A stretch of DNA of 29,680 nt from positions 1-29,680 of IMG/VR virus record IMGVR_UViG_3300022858_000738, one strand, 5' to 3'. The notes beneath the pieces were generated by a model. It had not been told where the DNA came from, made no database searches, and was given only the letters and a program-made list of their open reading frames with translations. Origin of the DNA: a virus. Below, one piece after another: positions 19,547-27,613 of this stretch. The position numbers and the translations under genes were made by a program. Every line of letters starts with the position of its first letter. The stretch's first letter is position 1.

Positions 19547-21433
19547 ATGCAGGAAGAAGCAGTTATCAAGAAAAAAGGTGAAATACTTTTAGACTGGGCG
19601 TTAACTCGTTATCAAACCGGTAAAACATTCTGGCAGCCTTATCAAGATGAATGGGCGAAGATAAAAATACAGTATAACGGCATCACCGTCGTAGGAAAAG
19701 AAATATGGCAGAGCAACATCGTAGTACCCACCCTGAAGAAGGTTGTCCGTGCTTTGTGTTCCCATTATATTAATATACTTCTTTCCAAAGGTGCTGAATC
19801 ATTCGATATAGCACCGGGAGAGGAATCAGACAAGAAGAACGCTGAATTATTACGTTACAAGATTGTATATGACCTGAACACTTTAGAGATAGAACGGAAG
19901 ATACTCCCTATCCTGAAGAATTTTGTTTTGTATGGTTATGCGGTTGCCTACGTCCCCTGGAAGCACACCGTAGAAAAGCATAGAATAAGTAAAAATACTG
20001 TGAAAAAAGTTATCACATTTGACGGACCCGATATAGTATGTGTCGATCTGGCAAAATTTGTGTCCGACCCGAACTGCCTCGATCTGTCCTCATGGAAAGT
20101 CTACGAAAAAGACGATATTCCCATCCACTATTTAAAAGCCAAAGAAAAAACAAACAGAAACCCAGAAGGTATATACTCTAATATCGAGGCTGTAAAAGAG
20201 ACCGTATATCCCAACACAGATGATACCGAACATAAAGATAAAGTGGAACTACTCGAATATCACGGACTCGTACCTAAAAAACTAATTGAAGGCAGAATAG
20301 ATGACGCTTCCGAGCCGAATCCTTTCGATGATGAATATGTTCAGGGGATTATCGTAATAGCCAATCAAAAAGTAGTAATCAGGGCAAGTGCATATCCTTA
20401 TTGGTGTAACGATATATTCGTACCATTCGTCAATGACCGCATGGTAGACGAAATCGTCGGTTGCGGCGTAGGACGGGACATCAGGGCACTCGCACCCATG
20501 CTGACCAACTTATATAATAAATTGACCGATTGCGTAAATATTATAGCCAATCCGATGTATGAAGCGGTGATAAATCGTTATCTTGGGAAGGCAAAGACCA
20601 TATTAACCAGACCGGGAAGAGTCCTTCCGGTGAGACAACTCGGAGGCATTAGAGAGGTCAACACTACTGCACAGGCTGCCTCGCTTAGGACACTTCAGGA
20701 CTTGATTGTAATGATTGACAAGATTATAGATGAACTCACCGGAACAACTCCGCAAGTCATGCCTGCTTCCGGTGAAGGTGATGTCCATCGAACAATGGGT
20801 GGACTGGCCATGATGAAAGAAGAATCCATGCTGCCGATAAATACAAAGATAAAATTCTACCTTGAACCTCCTTTCCGCAAGATACTTGGAATCATCTACC
20901 GCCACAATATACAAAGATTCAAGAAAGCCAGTATGTTCAGGATATTGGGAGAAAAAGCGAAAAAGTTCGATTTAGAACATCTCACTAAAGCCGATATTAT
21001 GATGAAGGGTAATCCTGATTTCATACCTACCGGTATATCGGGGTTTATGGAGAGAATGTCCGAGATTAGGAATTTATTAGATTATATGAAGTTACTGGCT
21101 GGGGTCGCTATTCCTGCAACCAAGATGGATATGATGGGGAATGAAGTCCCGATATTCGACCCCGAAGGCAAGCCAGCTATGAAACCTTACGGAAACATAG
21201 CTTATATAGCAAGGAGAATCGCCGAACTACTCAGATTAAAAGAAATTGATAAGATAGCACCTGAAGTAGAGGAAATGGAAAAACCTAAGAAAATTCCAAA
21301 ACAGACCCCCCCGCAGAAGGGCTCCCCTTCTGGAGTGGCTAGTGGGATTACCCCGTCCAACCAGCCCCGGGGGGATTATTTAGGCAAAAGTTTAGCAGGA
21401 GCAGGGAGAGCAACGGAGATGAGAGGAGAGTAA
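19547..21433 (+). CDS. Portal protein
   Basis: A 628-residue protein after the large terminase, the position and size of a podovirus-like portal. N-terminal part: WQPYQDEWAKIKIQYNG and ALCSHYINILLSKGAESFDI. A central clip/stem-like region follows (GRDIRALAPMLTNLYNKLTD, about 307-326), then a wing with ELTGTTPQVMPASGEGD (about 393-409). The tail after about residue 565 is Pro/Gly-rich and likely disordered. It forms the dodecameric ring for DNA entry, carrying the packaging motor and then the tail adaptor. Assigned by order, length and partial motifs. Confidence 0.78.
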   Translation: MQEEAVIKKKGEILLDWALTRYQTGKTFWQPYQDEWAKIKIQYNGITVVGKEIWQSNIVVPTLKKVVRALCSHYINILLSKGAESFDIAPGEESDKKNAELLRYKIVYDLNTLEIERKILPILKNFVLYGYAVAYVPWKHTVEKHRISKNTVKKVITFDGPDIVCVDLAKFVSDPNCLDLSSWKVYEKDDIPIHYLKAKEKTNRNPEGIYSNIEAVKETVYPNTDDTEHKDKVELLEYHGLVPKKLIEGRIDDASEPNPFDDEYVQGIIVIANQKVVIRASAYPYWCNDIFVPFVNDRMVDEIVGCGVGRDIRALAPMLTNLYNKLTDCVNIIANPMYEAVINRYLGKAKTILTRPGRVLPVRQLGGIREVNTTAQAASLRTLQDLIVMIDKIIDELTGTTPQVMPASGEGDVHRTMGGLAMMKEESMLPINTKIKFYLEPPFRKILGIIYRHNIQRFKKASMFRILGEKAKKFDLEHLTKADIMMKGNPDFIPTGISGFMERMSEIRNLLDYMKLLAGVAIPATKMDMMGNEVPIFDPEGKPAMKPYGNIAYIARRIAELLRLKEIDKIAPEVEEMEKPKKIPKQTPPQKGSPSGVASGITPSNQPRGDYLGKSLAGAGRATEMRGE

Positions 21434-21434
21434 A

Positions 21435-22193
21435 ATAATCAATAATAAAAAAGAATATAATAAAAAATATTATCAAAATAATAGAGAAAAAGTATTAGAA
21501 CGCTTAAAACGAAATCGCAAAAATCATCCTGAATATATGAAAGAATATTATCAAAAGAATAAAGAAAAAATATCAAAAAAACATAAACAATATCGTGAAG
21601 ATAATCTTGAGAAAGAACTAAAACAAAGGAAGATATATTATCAATGTAATAAAGAAAAAATAAGTGGGGATAAAAAACAATATTATAAAAATAACCGTGA
21701 AGTGATATTAAAATATAATAAGCAATGGTATAAAAATAATCCTGAGAAAAAAGAAGAATATTATAAGAACAATAAAGAAAGAATAGATGAACAACATAAA
21801 AAATGGTATATGAACAATCTTGAAGAAAGAAAAAAACGTAAGAAACAATATCGTAAATCAGACGAAGGCAAAGCAGCTAATCAAAGAGGTCATATGAGAA
21901 GACATTTAAAAGAGACTAATATGATTAATACTTTAACCGCCCAAGAATGGGAAAATATATTAAGTATATTTAATAATCATTGTGCTTATTGTGGTTGCGA
22001 ATTTACAGATAAAAATAAACCAGCAAGAGACCACATAATACCAATAAGCAAAGGCGGACACAATGTGAAAGAAAATATAGTACCTGCCTGCCAGAGTTGT
22101 AATTCAAGAAAATATAATAAAATATTAATAGGAGGGACTTATGATTTCAGAAGAAAAATCAGAAGAGGAACAAGAGCTTGCTTTATCAGCTGA
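21435..22193 (+). CDS. HNH endonuclease, apparent ATA (or ATC) start
   Basis: A 252-residue protein if read from ATA 21435, one base after the portal stop and four bases after GGAGAG. A TGA at 21420 closes the frame upstream, and no ATG, GTG or TTG follows until 21537, which lacks a ribosome site and would drop the conserved start NNKKEYNKKYY. About eight basic repeats (KQYREDN, KQWYKNNPEKK) precede an HNH domain: CAYCGCEF (about 180-187), DHIIPISKGGHNVKENI, and CQSCNSRK. A homing endonuclease inserted after portal. Its end overlaps the next gene by 53 bases. Confidence 0.8.
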   Translation: MINNKKEYNKKYYQNNREKVLERLKRNRKNHPEYMKEYYQKNKEKISKKHKQYREDNLEKELKQRKIYYQCNKEKISGDKKQYYKNNREVILKYNKQWYKNNPEKKEEYYKNNKERIDEQHKKWYMNNLEERKKRKKQYRKSDEGKAANQRGHMRRHLKETNMINTLTAQEWENILSIFNNHCAYCGCEFTDKNKPARDHIIPISKGGHNVKENIVPACQSCNSRKYNKILIGGTYDFRRKIRRGTRACFIS

Positions 22194-22449
22194 AGATGCA
22201 CACAACTTAATGGAGATGACTTCAAGCAAGGGCTGGAAAGTTTTAAAGGAAATGTATTTTGATGTCAAGTTAAGAGAATGTAAAGAATATTTATTTGATG
22301 TTAAAAATACCGACCCTGTAATGATAAGGGCAATGGTTATGAAGTTTGGTTTTATCGAGAACTTGTTAGATGATATCAAACTTACCATTGAGATTGGTTT
22401 AGCTTATGAGAAGGAGCTACAGAAAATGAAAGAAGAGAAGAAAAAATAG
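22141..22449 (+). CDS. Hypothetical late protein between portal and scaffold
   Basis: 102 residues after AGGAGGG, starting inside the HNH gene. Acidic N-terminus (EEKSEEEQELALSAEDAHN), then a helical core with GWKVLKEMYFDVKLRECKEYLF and a lysine-rich end. This small helical gene type is often seen between portal and scaffold genes in podovirus-like genomes, with no assigned role. The HNH gene probably invaded directly upstream of its start. Confidence 0.55.
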   Translation: MISEEKSEEEQELALSAEDAHNLMEMTSSKGWKVLKEMYFDVKLRECKEYLFDVKNTDPVMIRAMVMKFGFIENLLDDIKLTIEIGLAYEKELQKMKEEKKK

Positions 22450-22453
22450 CTTA

Positions 22454-22593
22454 TCTACCATGTGTAGAAAAAGTAACGGGAGTGTTACGACATTCCTTGT
22501 GGGTAAATAGATACCCATTATTAACCGCCTACTGAAGTCGACTAAAGGTAGGCTAAGCAGGGGAAGGCGTTAGCCACGCTGACAACCTTCCCC
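22454..22593 (+). ncRNA. Multi-hairpin structured RNA F before the scaffold gene
   Basis: Five hairpins follow one another in the 204-base gap: TCTAC/GTAGA (22454-22468), GTAAC/GTTAC (22473-22488), TGGGTA/TACCCA (22500-22517), GCCTAC/GTAGGC (22527-22553) and GGGGAAGG/CCTTCCCC (22560-22593). The last holds an inner GCGT/ACGC pairing that competes with it by one base. No U-tract follows, so it is not a simple terminator. In a late operon it may set processing or relative expression of the scaffold and capsid genes. Confidence 0.6.
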
Positions 22594-22653
22594 GAATATA
22601 ATAAAAATAAAGGGAGATTTTAAGGGGAATATAAAAAAAGGAGTTTATATCAA

Positions 22654-23673
22654 ATGGCCGACAATAACATTAAACCTAACCCTTCGGAAGAAGGACAATT
22701 AGAAAAAAATGCTGTCAAAAAACCTGCCGATATGAATGCACCGTTTTCGCTTGAAGAAGCAAAGGCAATCGAGAACGCAGAAGAAGGACAAATTGAAGAG
22801 GCAATAGAAAAACAGAAGACCGAGAAAACTGAGAAAGAAGTAGAACTTGCACCTGACTTGATAGAGTTGAAAAAAGAACAGACCGAAAAAAAGAAAGAAG
22901 TAAAACAGAAGGAAAAAGAAGTCAAGGCAGAAGTCAAAGTTGTAGAACCCAGTAAATTTGAAGGCAAGAGCGAAGAAGAACGTCAAAAAATTTATCTGGA
23001 GATGGAGAAAAGTTTCACCCAGAAGAGCCAGAAAGTTGCAGAATTAGAAGCAAAAGTAAGCGAACTAAGTATTGTGGATCAGAAAATAGAGGACTTGAAA
23101 AAGGAATCTGTTGTCAGACAACAAAAGGAAGTGAAGGTTAAATTACCTGAATATCCTAAAGATGATTTGTATTATGAAGACCCTGTAAAGTATAACCGAC
23201 AGGTCAAGGATTATAATGATGCACAATTAAACGCAAGACTGGCTCCTCTATATGGTAGTAACTGGACTACACAAGAGGATAAAGTAATCAAAACATTAAA
23301 AGATTCAACATCAAAAGACCTCGTTCCTTTTGAAGAAGTAGAGAAGGAAGTTCAATCGAGAGCAAGAAGAAATCCTGCCATAGTCAACCAATTGGGTTTG
23401 GGTGCAAATCAGTATTTTTATACTCAGGTCAGAAACGAAATGCTGCCTCAAAAGATAGAAGACATTAGAGCAAATGCCAAAGAAGAAGCGAAGCGTGAGT
23501 TGGAAGAGGAGAACAAAGAGATAAGCGAAGGGGATATTATGTCCTCTGATATTGTAACTCAAAAAAGGGAGAGTCAAGAAGTTGATTTTGCAAGAGAACT
23601 TGATAGCGGAACTGACCCTAATAAGGTCATCGAGAGCATCAAGAAAAAACACGGAATCACTCAAGACATTTAA
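22654..23673 (+). CDS. Scaffold-like protein
   Basis: A 339-residue, highly charged, mostly coiled-coil protein after AAAGGAG. Its N-terminal half is Glu/Lys-rich (EEGQIEEAIEKQKTEKTEKE), with a helical middle (KSQKVAELEAKVSELS) and a C-terminal part ending GTDPNKVIESIKKKHGI. It lies between the portal and the major capsid gene, where the scaffold that shapes the procapsid is normally encoded. Composition and position, not motif, support the call. Confidence 0.65.
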   Translation: MADNNIKPNPSEEGQLEKNAVKKPADMNAPFSLEEAKAIENAEEGQIEEAIEKQKTEKTEKEVELAPDLIELKKEQTEKKKEVKQKEKEVKAEVKVVEPSKFEGKSEEERQKIYLEMEKSFTQKSQKVAELEAKVSELSIVDQKIEDLKKESVVRQQKEVKVKLPEYPKDDLYYEDPVKYNRQVKDYNDAQLNARLAPLYGSNWTTQEDKVIKTLKDSTSKDLVPFEEVEKEVQSRARRNPAIVNQLGLGANQYFYTQVRNEMLPQKIEDIRANAKEEAKRELEEENKEISEGDIMSSDIVTQKRESQEVDFARELDSGTDPNKVIESIKKKHGITQDI

Positions 23674-23714
23674 AGACATACAAAGGGGAATATTAAAATA
23701 GGAAGTGATTTATA

Positions 23715-24965
23715 ATGGCATGGGATACAGGAGCCGCAGCCGCAAATTTAGCTAGAGCAGGCGGAGTTTCAACAGGAGCAGCCGCCAAAGATATTAAGAC
23801 ATTGTATAAGGCAGTCTACTTAAAAAATAGGCAGCCGAAGTTAGTTTTTCAACAGTTCGCAGCAAAGCAGGATAATGACACAACCATCCCCTTAAACAAA
23901 GGTGACAACATAGAGTATACCAGATATGCACCACTAAACGATTATAACCCCGATTCAAGGGCTTATGCACTATTAGCTGAAGGAACTACCCCCGACCCTG
24001 AAGTGTACTATGCACAGACCGTCACAGCGGTACTGGACGAGTATGGTAGTTTCATTCAACCTTCATCTCGAACCTGGCTGACAGCATACGACCCGAAACT
24101 GGGAGGGTTGATAAGTTTACTGGGAACACAGAGTGGTAAGACCTTAGACCTGAAGATACAGAATATACTTGCACAGGGATTTATGGGAATAAGAGCAGAT
24201 TCAGACACCAATTATCAAGGAGAAATCGTAGCCGCATCAAGTGCAGGTACAACTACTGTACCTATCTTTGATTCGTTACCAACTACTATTGCATCAGATA
24301 CGACATCAAGTTCGGGTGTTGTAGTATTTTTAGACGGCAAGAATCAAGGAATAGTCAGGACTTATGTAGGAGCAACTTCTACTACTATCACTATAGCAGC
24401 ATTACCACACGCTATGACCGATAATGAAAGAGCCTGGATATGCGACACTACAGGACTAACCACAGGTGATAAGATTACTCCTGCACTAATAAAGAAAGCA
24501 GTAGCTAAACTCGAGGACCAGGAAACACCTATGTTTGAGGACGGATACTATCATGCAGCAATTCCAAGAGGTGGAATGAAGTATGACTTTATGAACGACA
24601 CCGAATATATCAACTTAAAACATTATGCAGCACCTAAAGACCTTTACAGGAATTTAGTCGGTGAGTTTGCTGGTGTTCGTTTCCATGAGACTACAGTTCC
24701 TTACAGGCATACCGCAGGGACTATCGGGACTTATGTAGGAACTGCTTTACCGAGAATGGTTTCCATCTTCGGAAAATATGCTTTCGGGAATGTAAAGTTG
24801 GCAGGTAAAGATCAGAAGTTTTATGTTAATCCTCCTCCTGAGGAAGGTACTACTACCAATCCGTTAAGTATGTTTGGTACGGTTGGATGGAAAAATATGT
24901 ACGCCCCAATCGTCCTCAACGGATCGTGGGGAATTAACATTTTTTGTGTGCCTTCTGTGGTATAA
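23715..24965 (+). CDS. Major capsid protein, N4-gp56 family
   Basis: A 416-residue HK97-fold shell protein. The start MAWDTGAAAANLARAGG, then YLKNRQPKLVFQQFAAKQDN and IPLNKGDNIEYTRYAPL (about 59-75), followed by EGTTPDPEVYYAQTVTAVLDEYG in parts, is the characteristic N4-gp56 pattern (long N-arm, then E-loop). A middle insertion rich in Thr/Ser/Gly (about 171-235) may form a surface domain. The C-terminal segment (FGTVGWKNMYAPIVLN) matches the conserved family ending. Expressed with the scaffold; GC content higher than the HNH genes. Confidence 0.82.
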   Translation: MAWDTGAAAANLARAGGVSTGAAAKDIKTLYKAVYLKNRQPKLVFQQFAAKQDNDTTIPLNKGDNIEYTRYAPLNDYNPDSRAYALLAEGTTPDPEVYYAQTVTAVLDEYGSFIQPSSRTWLTAYDPKLGGLISLLGTQSGKTLDLKIQNILAQGFMGIRADSDTNYQGEIVAASSAGTTTVPIFDSLPTTIASDTTSSSGVVVFLDGKNQGIVRTYVGATSTTITIAALPHAMTDNERAWICDTTGLTTGDKITPALIKKAVAKLEDQETPMFEDGYYHAAIPRGGMKYDFMNDTEYINLKHYAAPKDLYRNLVGEFAGVRFHETTVPYRHTAGTIGTYVGTALPRMVSIFGKYAFGNVKLAGKDQKFYVNPPPEEGTTTNPLSMFGTVGWKNMYAPIVLNGSWGINIFCVPSVV

Positions 24966-24993
24966 ACTAACAAATTAACACAATGGGATTATA

Positions 24994-25020
24994 GGGGAAG
25001 GGACGCTAACTCCCTTCCCT
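24994..25020 (+). ncRNA. G/C-rich hairpin after the major capsid gene
   Basis: GGGGAAGGGA (24994-25003) pairs with TCCCTTCCC (25011-25019) with a short loop. The following bases are GTAAAAAATG, so there is no U-tract. The arms resemble the last hairpin of element F. It probably protects the 3' end of the abundant capsid message or is a partial terminator. Confidence 0.6.
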
Positions 25021-25047
25021 GTAAAAAATGAAAGGAAGTGAATTTTA

Positions 25048-25785
25048 ATGGAAACTATAAGTAAACATATTGGCGAGGGCTTCGGGAAAGGTGAACTTTA
25101 CGCAGCTTTAGCTTACGACTCAAGTGATGCCTTTGGTGGATTGGCGATAAAACAGGTCAGATTTAACCCTGCCACAGGCGTATCTTCGATTGTTATCGGA
25201 GATTCAACCACACATTGGAGCAGCTCAACAGCAGATACAAAGGTAATTAGTATATACGCTGATATCACAGCAACCAGTGGAGACAATAGGTCTATTTACA
25301 ACCGTCTCTATATTAAAGGTACTGGTGCAGGCGGTGAGTCTTTACGTTCCTACACTGAAATAACTGGTGTAGTAGCTGGGACTGCACATGGCGCACATTT
25401 ATCACTCGGTATGGGTGAATCTACTACTGGTGGTGCTGTAACTGGTCTTGGTGTAGCTGTAAGATGTACGCTTGGTTTACCAAGTGTAGCTTTAGCTTCT
25501 GGTGGAACATATTCTGCTTTAATGGCTGAGATATACTCATTTGGAACTGCTTCTGATCCTGCTGCGGTTACAGAATTATCATTCATACGAGTAGTAAATG
25601 GTGGACACGCTAATGGCATAACTGATGTTGATGATAAAGCATACTTATTGGTAATTGATGGAGTTACAGAAGGTGCTGGAAATATGGTCGTTGCTTCTGC
25701 CACAGAAGCAAATTATGCTTCTGCTGCAAGATGTAAAATTAATGGCGTAGAAAAATGGCTTATGTTTGCCAGTGCGTCTGGATAA
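25048..25785 (+). CDS. Putative capsid decoration or minor structural protein
   Basis: A 245-residue protein after AAAGGAAG. It is beta-rich and poor in charged residues: SSIVIGDSTTHWSSSTADTK, LSLGMGESTTGGAVTGLGVA and ASATEANYASAARCKING. Gly, Ser, Ala and Thr dominate, as in trimeric surface proteins. It lies between capsid and tail-connector genes and has its own strong ribosome site, fitting a head decoration protein; the family is not identified. Base composition is close to the capsid gene. Confidence 0.45.
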   Translation: METISKHIGEGFGKGELYAALAYDSSDAFGGLAIKQVRFNPATGVSSIVIGDSTTHWSSSTADTKVISIYADITATSGDNRSIYNRLYIKGTGAGGESLRSYTEITGVVAGTAHGAHLSLGMGESTTGGAVTGLGVAVRCTLGLPSVALASGGTYSALMAEIYSFGTASDPAAVTELSFIRVVNGGHANGITDVDDKAYLLVIDGVTEGAGNMVVASATEANYASAARCKINGVEKWLMFASASG

Positions 25786-25799
25786 AACTAAAAATCTTC

Positions 25800-25824
25800 G
25801 CAGGGTGGTATAGATAAACCCTGC
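25800..25824 (+). ncRNA. Hairpin after the decoration-like gene
   Basis: GCAGGGT (25800-25806) pairs with ACCCTGC (25818-25824), seven perfect pairs with an 11-base loop. It lies between two structural genes and lacks a U-tract. Likely an mRNA stability or processing hairpin, like those at 24994 and 22560. Confidence 0.55.
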
Positions 25825-25847
25825 ATATATTAAGAAAGGAGGAAATA

Positions 25848-26171
25848 ATGAGAAAACTTAATCTTGAGAAATACACAGTTTCAGTTAGAGATACTAAAGG
25901 TGGTACTACAGATATACTTTATGATTTTAAAGAATCACTTATACAATTGATGTTTCATCCAAATTTAAGATTATCAGGTAAAGCACTTTTGGAAACGAAT
26001 ATCGTAGCTGAAAAAATGATGAAATCTGATAAAGAAATATTACTTGAAGAAGCGGATTATCAAAATATTAAAAATGCTGTTGATAAATTTGAAGGATTTT
26101 CTCAGAATGAAGTTGAGTTAGTAAAAAGAGTTACAGAATGTCCGGAAATTAATGTTAAAGAAAAGAAATAA
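25848..26171 (+). CDS. Hypothetical late protein
   Basis: 107 residues after AAAGGAGG. Strand-rich start (YTVSVRDTKGGTTDILYDFK), then a helical part (SGKALLETNIVAEKMMKSDK) and an acidic end. The layout recalls small proteins encoded after capsid genes, but no family is recognised. More A/T-rich than its neighbours. Confidence 0.5.
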   Translation: MRKLNLEKYTVSVRDTKGGTTDILYDFKESLIQLMFHPNLRLSGKALLETNIVAEKMMKSDKEILLEEADYQNIKNAVDKFEGFSQNEVELVKRVTECPEINVKEKK

Positions 26172-26175
26172 GGAT

Positions 26176-26331
26176 GTGGTTAAAATTCCATTTAAATCGA
26201 AAAGTCAGGTTCGCAGATTTGGAGTAATGTTAGAACGTGGTGAAATTAGCAAGGCTACTTTTGAGAAATGGAAAAAGCATACTCCGAGTATGAAAAAATT
26301 ACCTGAAAGAGCGGAAAAAAAGAAAAAATAA
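26176..26331 (+). CDS. Small basic protein with a PFKSK...RRF motif
   Basis: 51 residues from GTG 26176, five bases after the previous stop, with only a weak AAGGA. The start VKIPFKSKSQVRRFGVMLER resembles a short domain found in many phage late proteins (P.KS..Q.R...). A lysine-rich end follows. The role of that domain is not established. Confidence 0.5.
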   Translation: MVKIPFKSKSQVRRFGVMLERGEISKATFEKWKKHTPSMKKLPERAEKKKK

Positions 26332-26359
26332 AAATAAAAAATAGAAGGGGGAAAACCAA

Positions 26360-26536
26360 TTGAGTATGATCATAAATCAGGATTATATGGATAATGAGAT
26401 TATCAAACCAATAATGAAAAAGTTTGATGAACTGGAACATCTAATCAAAAGTATCGATAAAGATACAAAGATGAAGATGGATTGGATGTCCAATAGTATT
26501 TCCAAGTTACCGAAAACAAAGAAAAGAGCAAAGTAA
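26360..26536 (+). CDS. Small hypothetical protein
   Basis: 58 residues from TTG 26360 after AGAAGGGGG; ATG 26366 is an in-frame alternative. Helical, with IIKPIMKKFDELEHLIKSI, then a Met-rich stretch and a basic end KTKKRAK. The direct repeat AAAGAGCAAAGTAAAG/AACAAAGTAAAG covers its stop. Not recognised. Confidence 0.4.
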   Translation: MSMIINQDYMDNEIIKPIMKKFDELEHLIKSIDKDTKMKMDWMSNSISKLPKTKKRAK

Positions 26537-26573
26537 AGAACAAAGTAAAGAAATAGAAAAGGAAGTGAAGTAA

Positions 26574-26882
26574 ATGAATACATCAAGCGGAAAACAGACC
26601 GGCAGTGCTTTAATATATACAGGTATTTGCCGATTAAAAAGTGTAGTATTTGCCGCAGATATAGCTAAGACTCCGACTATAACAGTTGAGGATAATATAA
26701 CATCGGCAGGAACAAACATAAAAGCTTTTGGAAGGGCTTGCGGCGGAACGGAAGCGGCTGGTGGAGCAGTTAACTTTATTATACGATGGACTGAAAAAGA
26801 CAATCTCATTTGTGATAACGGTTTGTATGTTACTTTGTCTGCTGCCGAAGGGGATTATATTATCGAATATGAAATTCTATAA
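26574..26882 (+). CDS. Small beta-rich structural protein
   Basis: 102 residues after GGAAGTGAAG. A beta-sandwich-like pattern: GSALIYTGICRLKSVVFAAD, then TPTITVEDNITSAGTNIKAFG, then NGLYVTLSAAEGDYIIEYEI. Such small proteins in phage head operons are often decoration proteins; a connector or fibre-attachment role is also possible. It lies next to the adaptor-like gene. Confidence 0.45.
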   Translation: MNTSSGKQTGSALIYTGICRLKSVVFAADIAKTPTITVEDNITSAGTNIKAFGRACGGTEAAGGAVNFIIRWTEKDNLICDNGLYVTLSAAEGDYIIEYEIL

Positions 26883-26896
26883 GTAGGTGATGATAT

Positions 26897-27583
26897 ATGG
26901 TAATGTATGCAACGATTGCAACTATAGAAGTGGCGGTAAGGAGTCTTATAAATGAATTAACCGAGGGTTTCTGGCTTTCTACCGAGATTCAAGCGTGGAT
27001 TCTGGAAGGGCTTGAGGATATTGCTCATGAGACTCATTGTTTAAGAACGTGGAAAACCTATACTATTTTAGCTGATGATATCTTTGATGAAAGGGAATTG
27101 AGATTTGATTCAGATTTTATTGCTATAGACGAAGGTAAGATTTATTACAATGATATATGCTGTTATCCTACAACTCAAGCAAGAATGTCAAATTATGATA
27201 ATGAGTGGCGTTCCAGAACAGGTGATCCTTCGGAGTATTACATAAGAGGTGATATGTACGGCTTCAATCGCAAGATATCGGCAGGCAATACAGTTAAGTT
27301 TTATATGATTGAAAGAGCCGAAGAAATAGCGGCAAGTGTAGCACCATTCAATGGGGATTATCGCTTGATCAATTTTAGGAAATTGGCTATACATTATGCA
27401 ATTAGCCAATGCTGGGAAAAGAAGAATGAGGATAGGAAAGCTGATAAATGGTTTGCCAGATATCAGTATGGATTAGAGAAAATGATGGATCTTCTCGGCA
27501 TTGATACAGACGGCACATCACAAATGGTTCCTGAAAGCAGCTTGTGTCATTTTGTTACAGAGGGAAAGTGGCCTCCGCAGTAG
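26897..27583 (+). CDS. Head-tail adaptor-like protein
   Basis: 228 residues after GTAGGTGATG. N-terminal helices (ATIEVAVRSLINELTEGFW, then STEIQAWILEGLEDIAHETH) are followed by a beta insertion (YTILADDIFDERELRFDSDF) and C-terminal helices (FRKLAIHYAISQCWEKKNED, then ADKWFARYQYGLEKMM). This helix bundle with an inserted sheet is typical of adaptor proteins that dock under the portal, such as the podoviral gatekeeper type. Gene order before the nozzle-like gene supports this. No sequence family claimed. Confidence 0.55.
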   Translation: MVMYATIATIEVAVRSLINELTEGFWLSTEIQAWILEGLEDIAHETHCLRTWKTYTILADDIFDERELRFDSDFIAIDEGKIYYNDICCYPTTQARMSNYDNEWRSRTGDPSEYYIRGDMYGFNRKISAGNTVKFYMIERAEEIAASVAPFNGDYRLINFRKLAIHYAISQCWEKKNEDRKADKWFARYQYGLEKMMDLLGIDTDGTSQMVPESSLCHFVTEGKWPPQ

Positions 27584-27613
27584 TAGGGGAATAAATAAAA
27601 GGATATTAATATT

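Noticed and set aside
21314-21332. Strong hairpin CAGAAGGG/CCCTTCTG in the portal gene
   Set aside because: It lies in the coding sequence of a disordered Pro/Gly/Ser-rich tail, with no U-tract; likely a result of C/G-rich codons.
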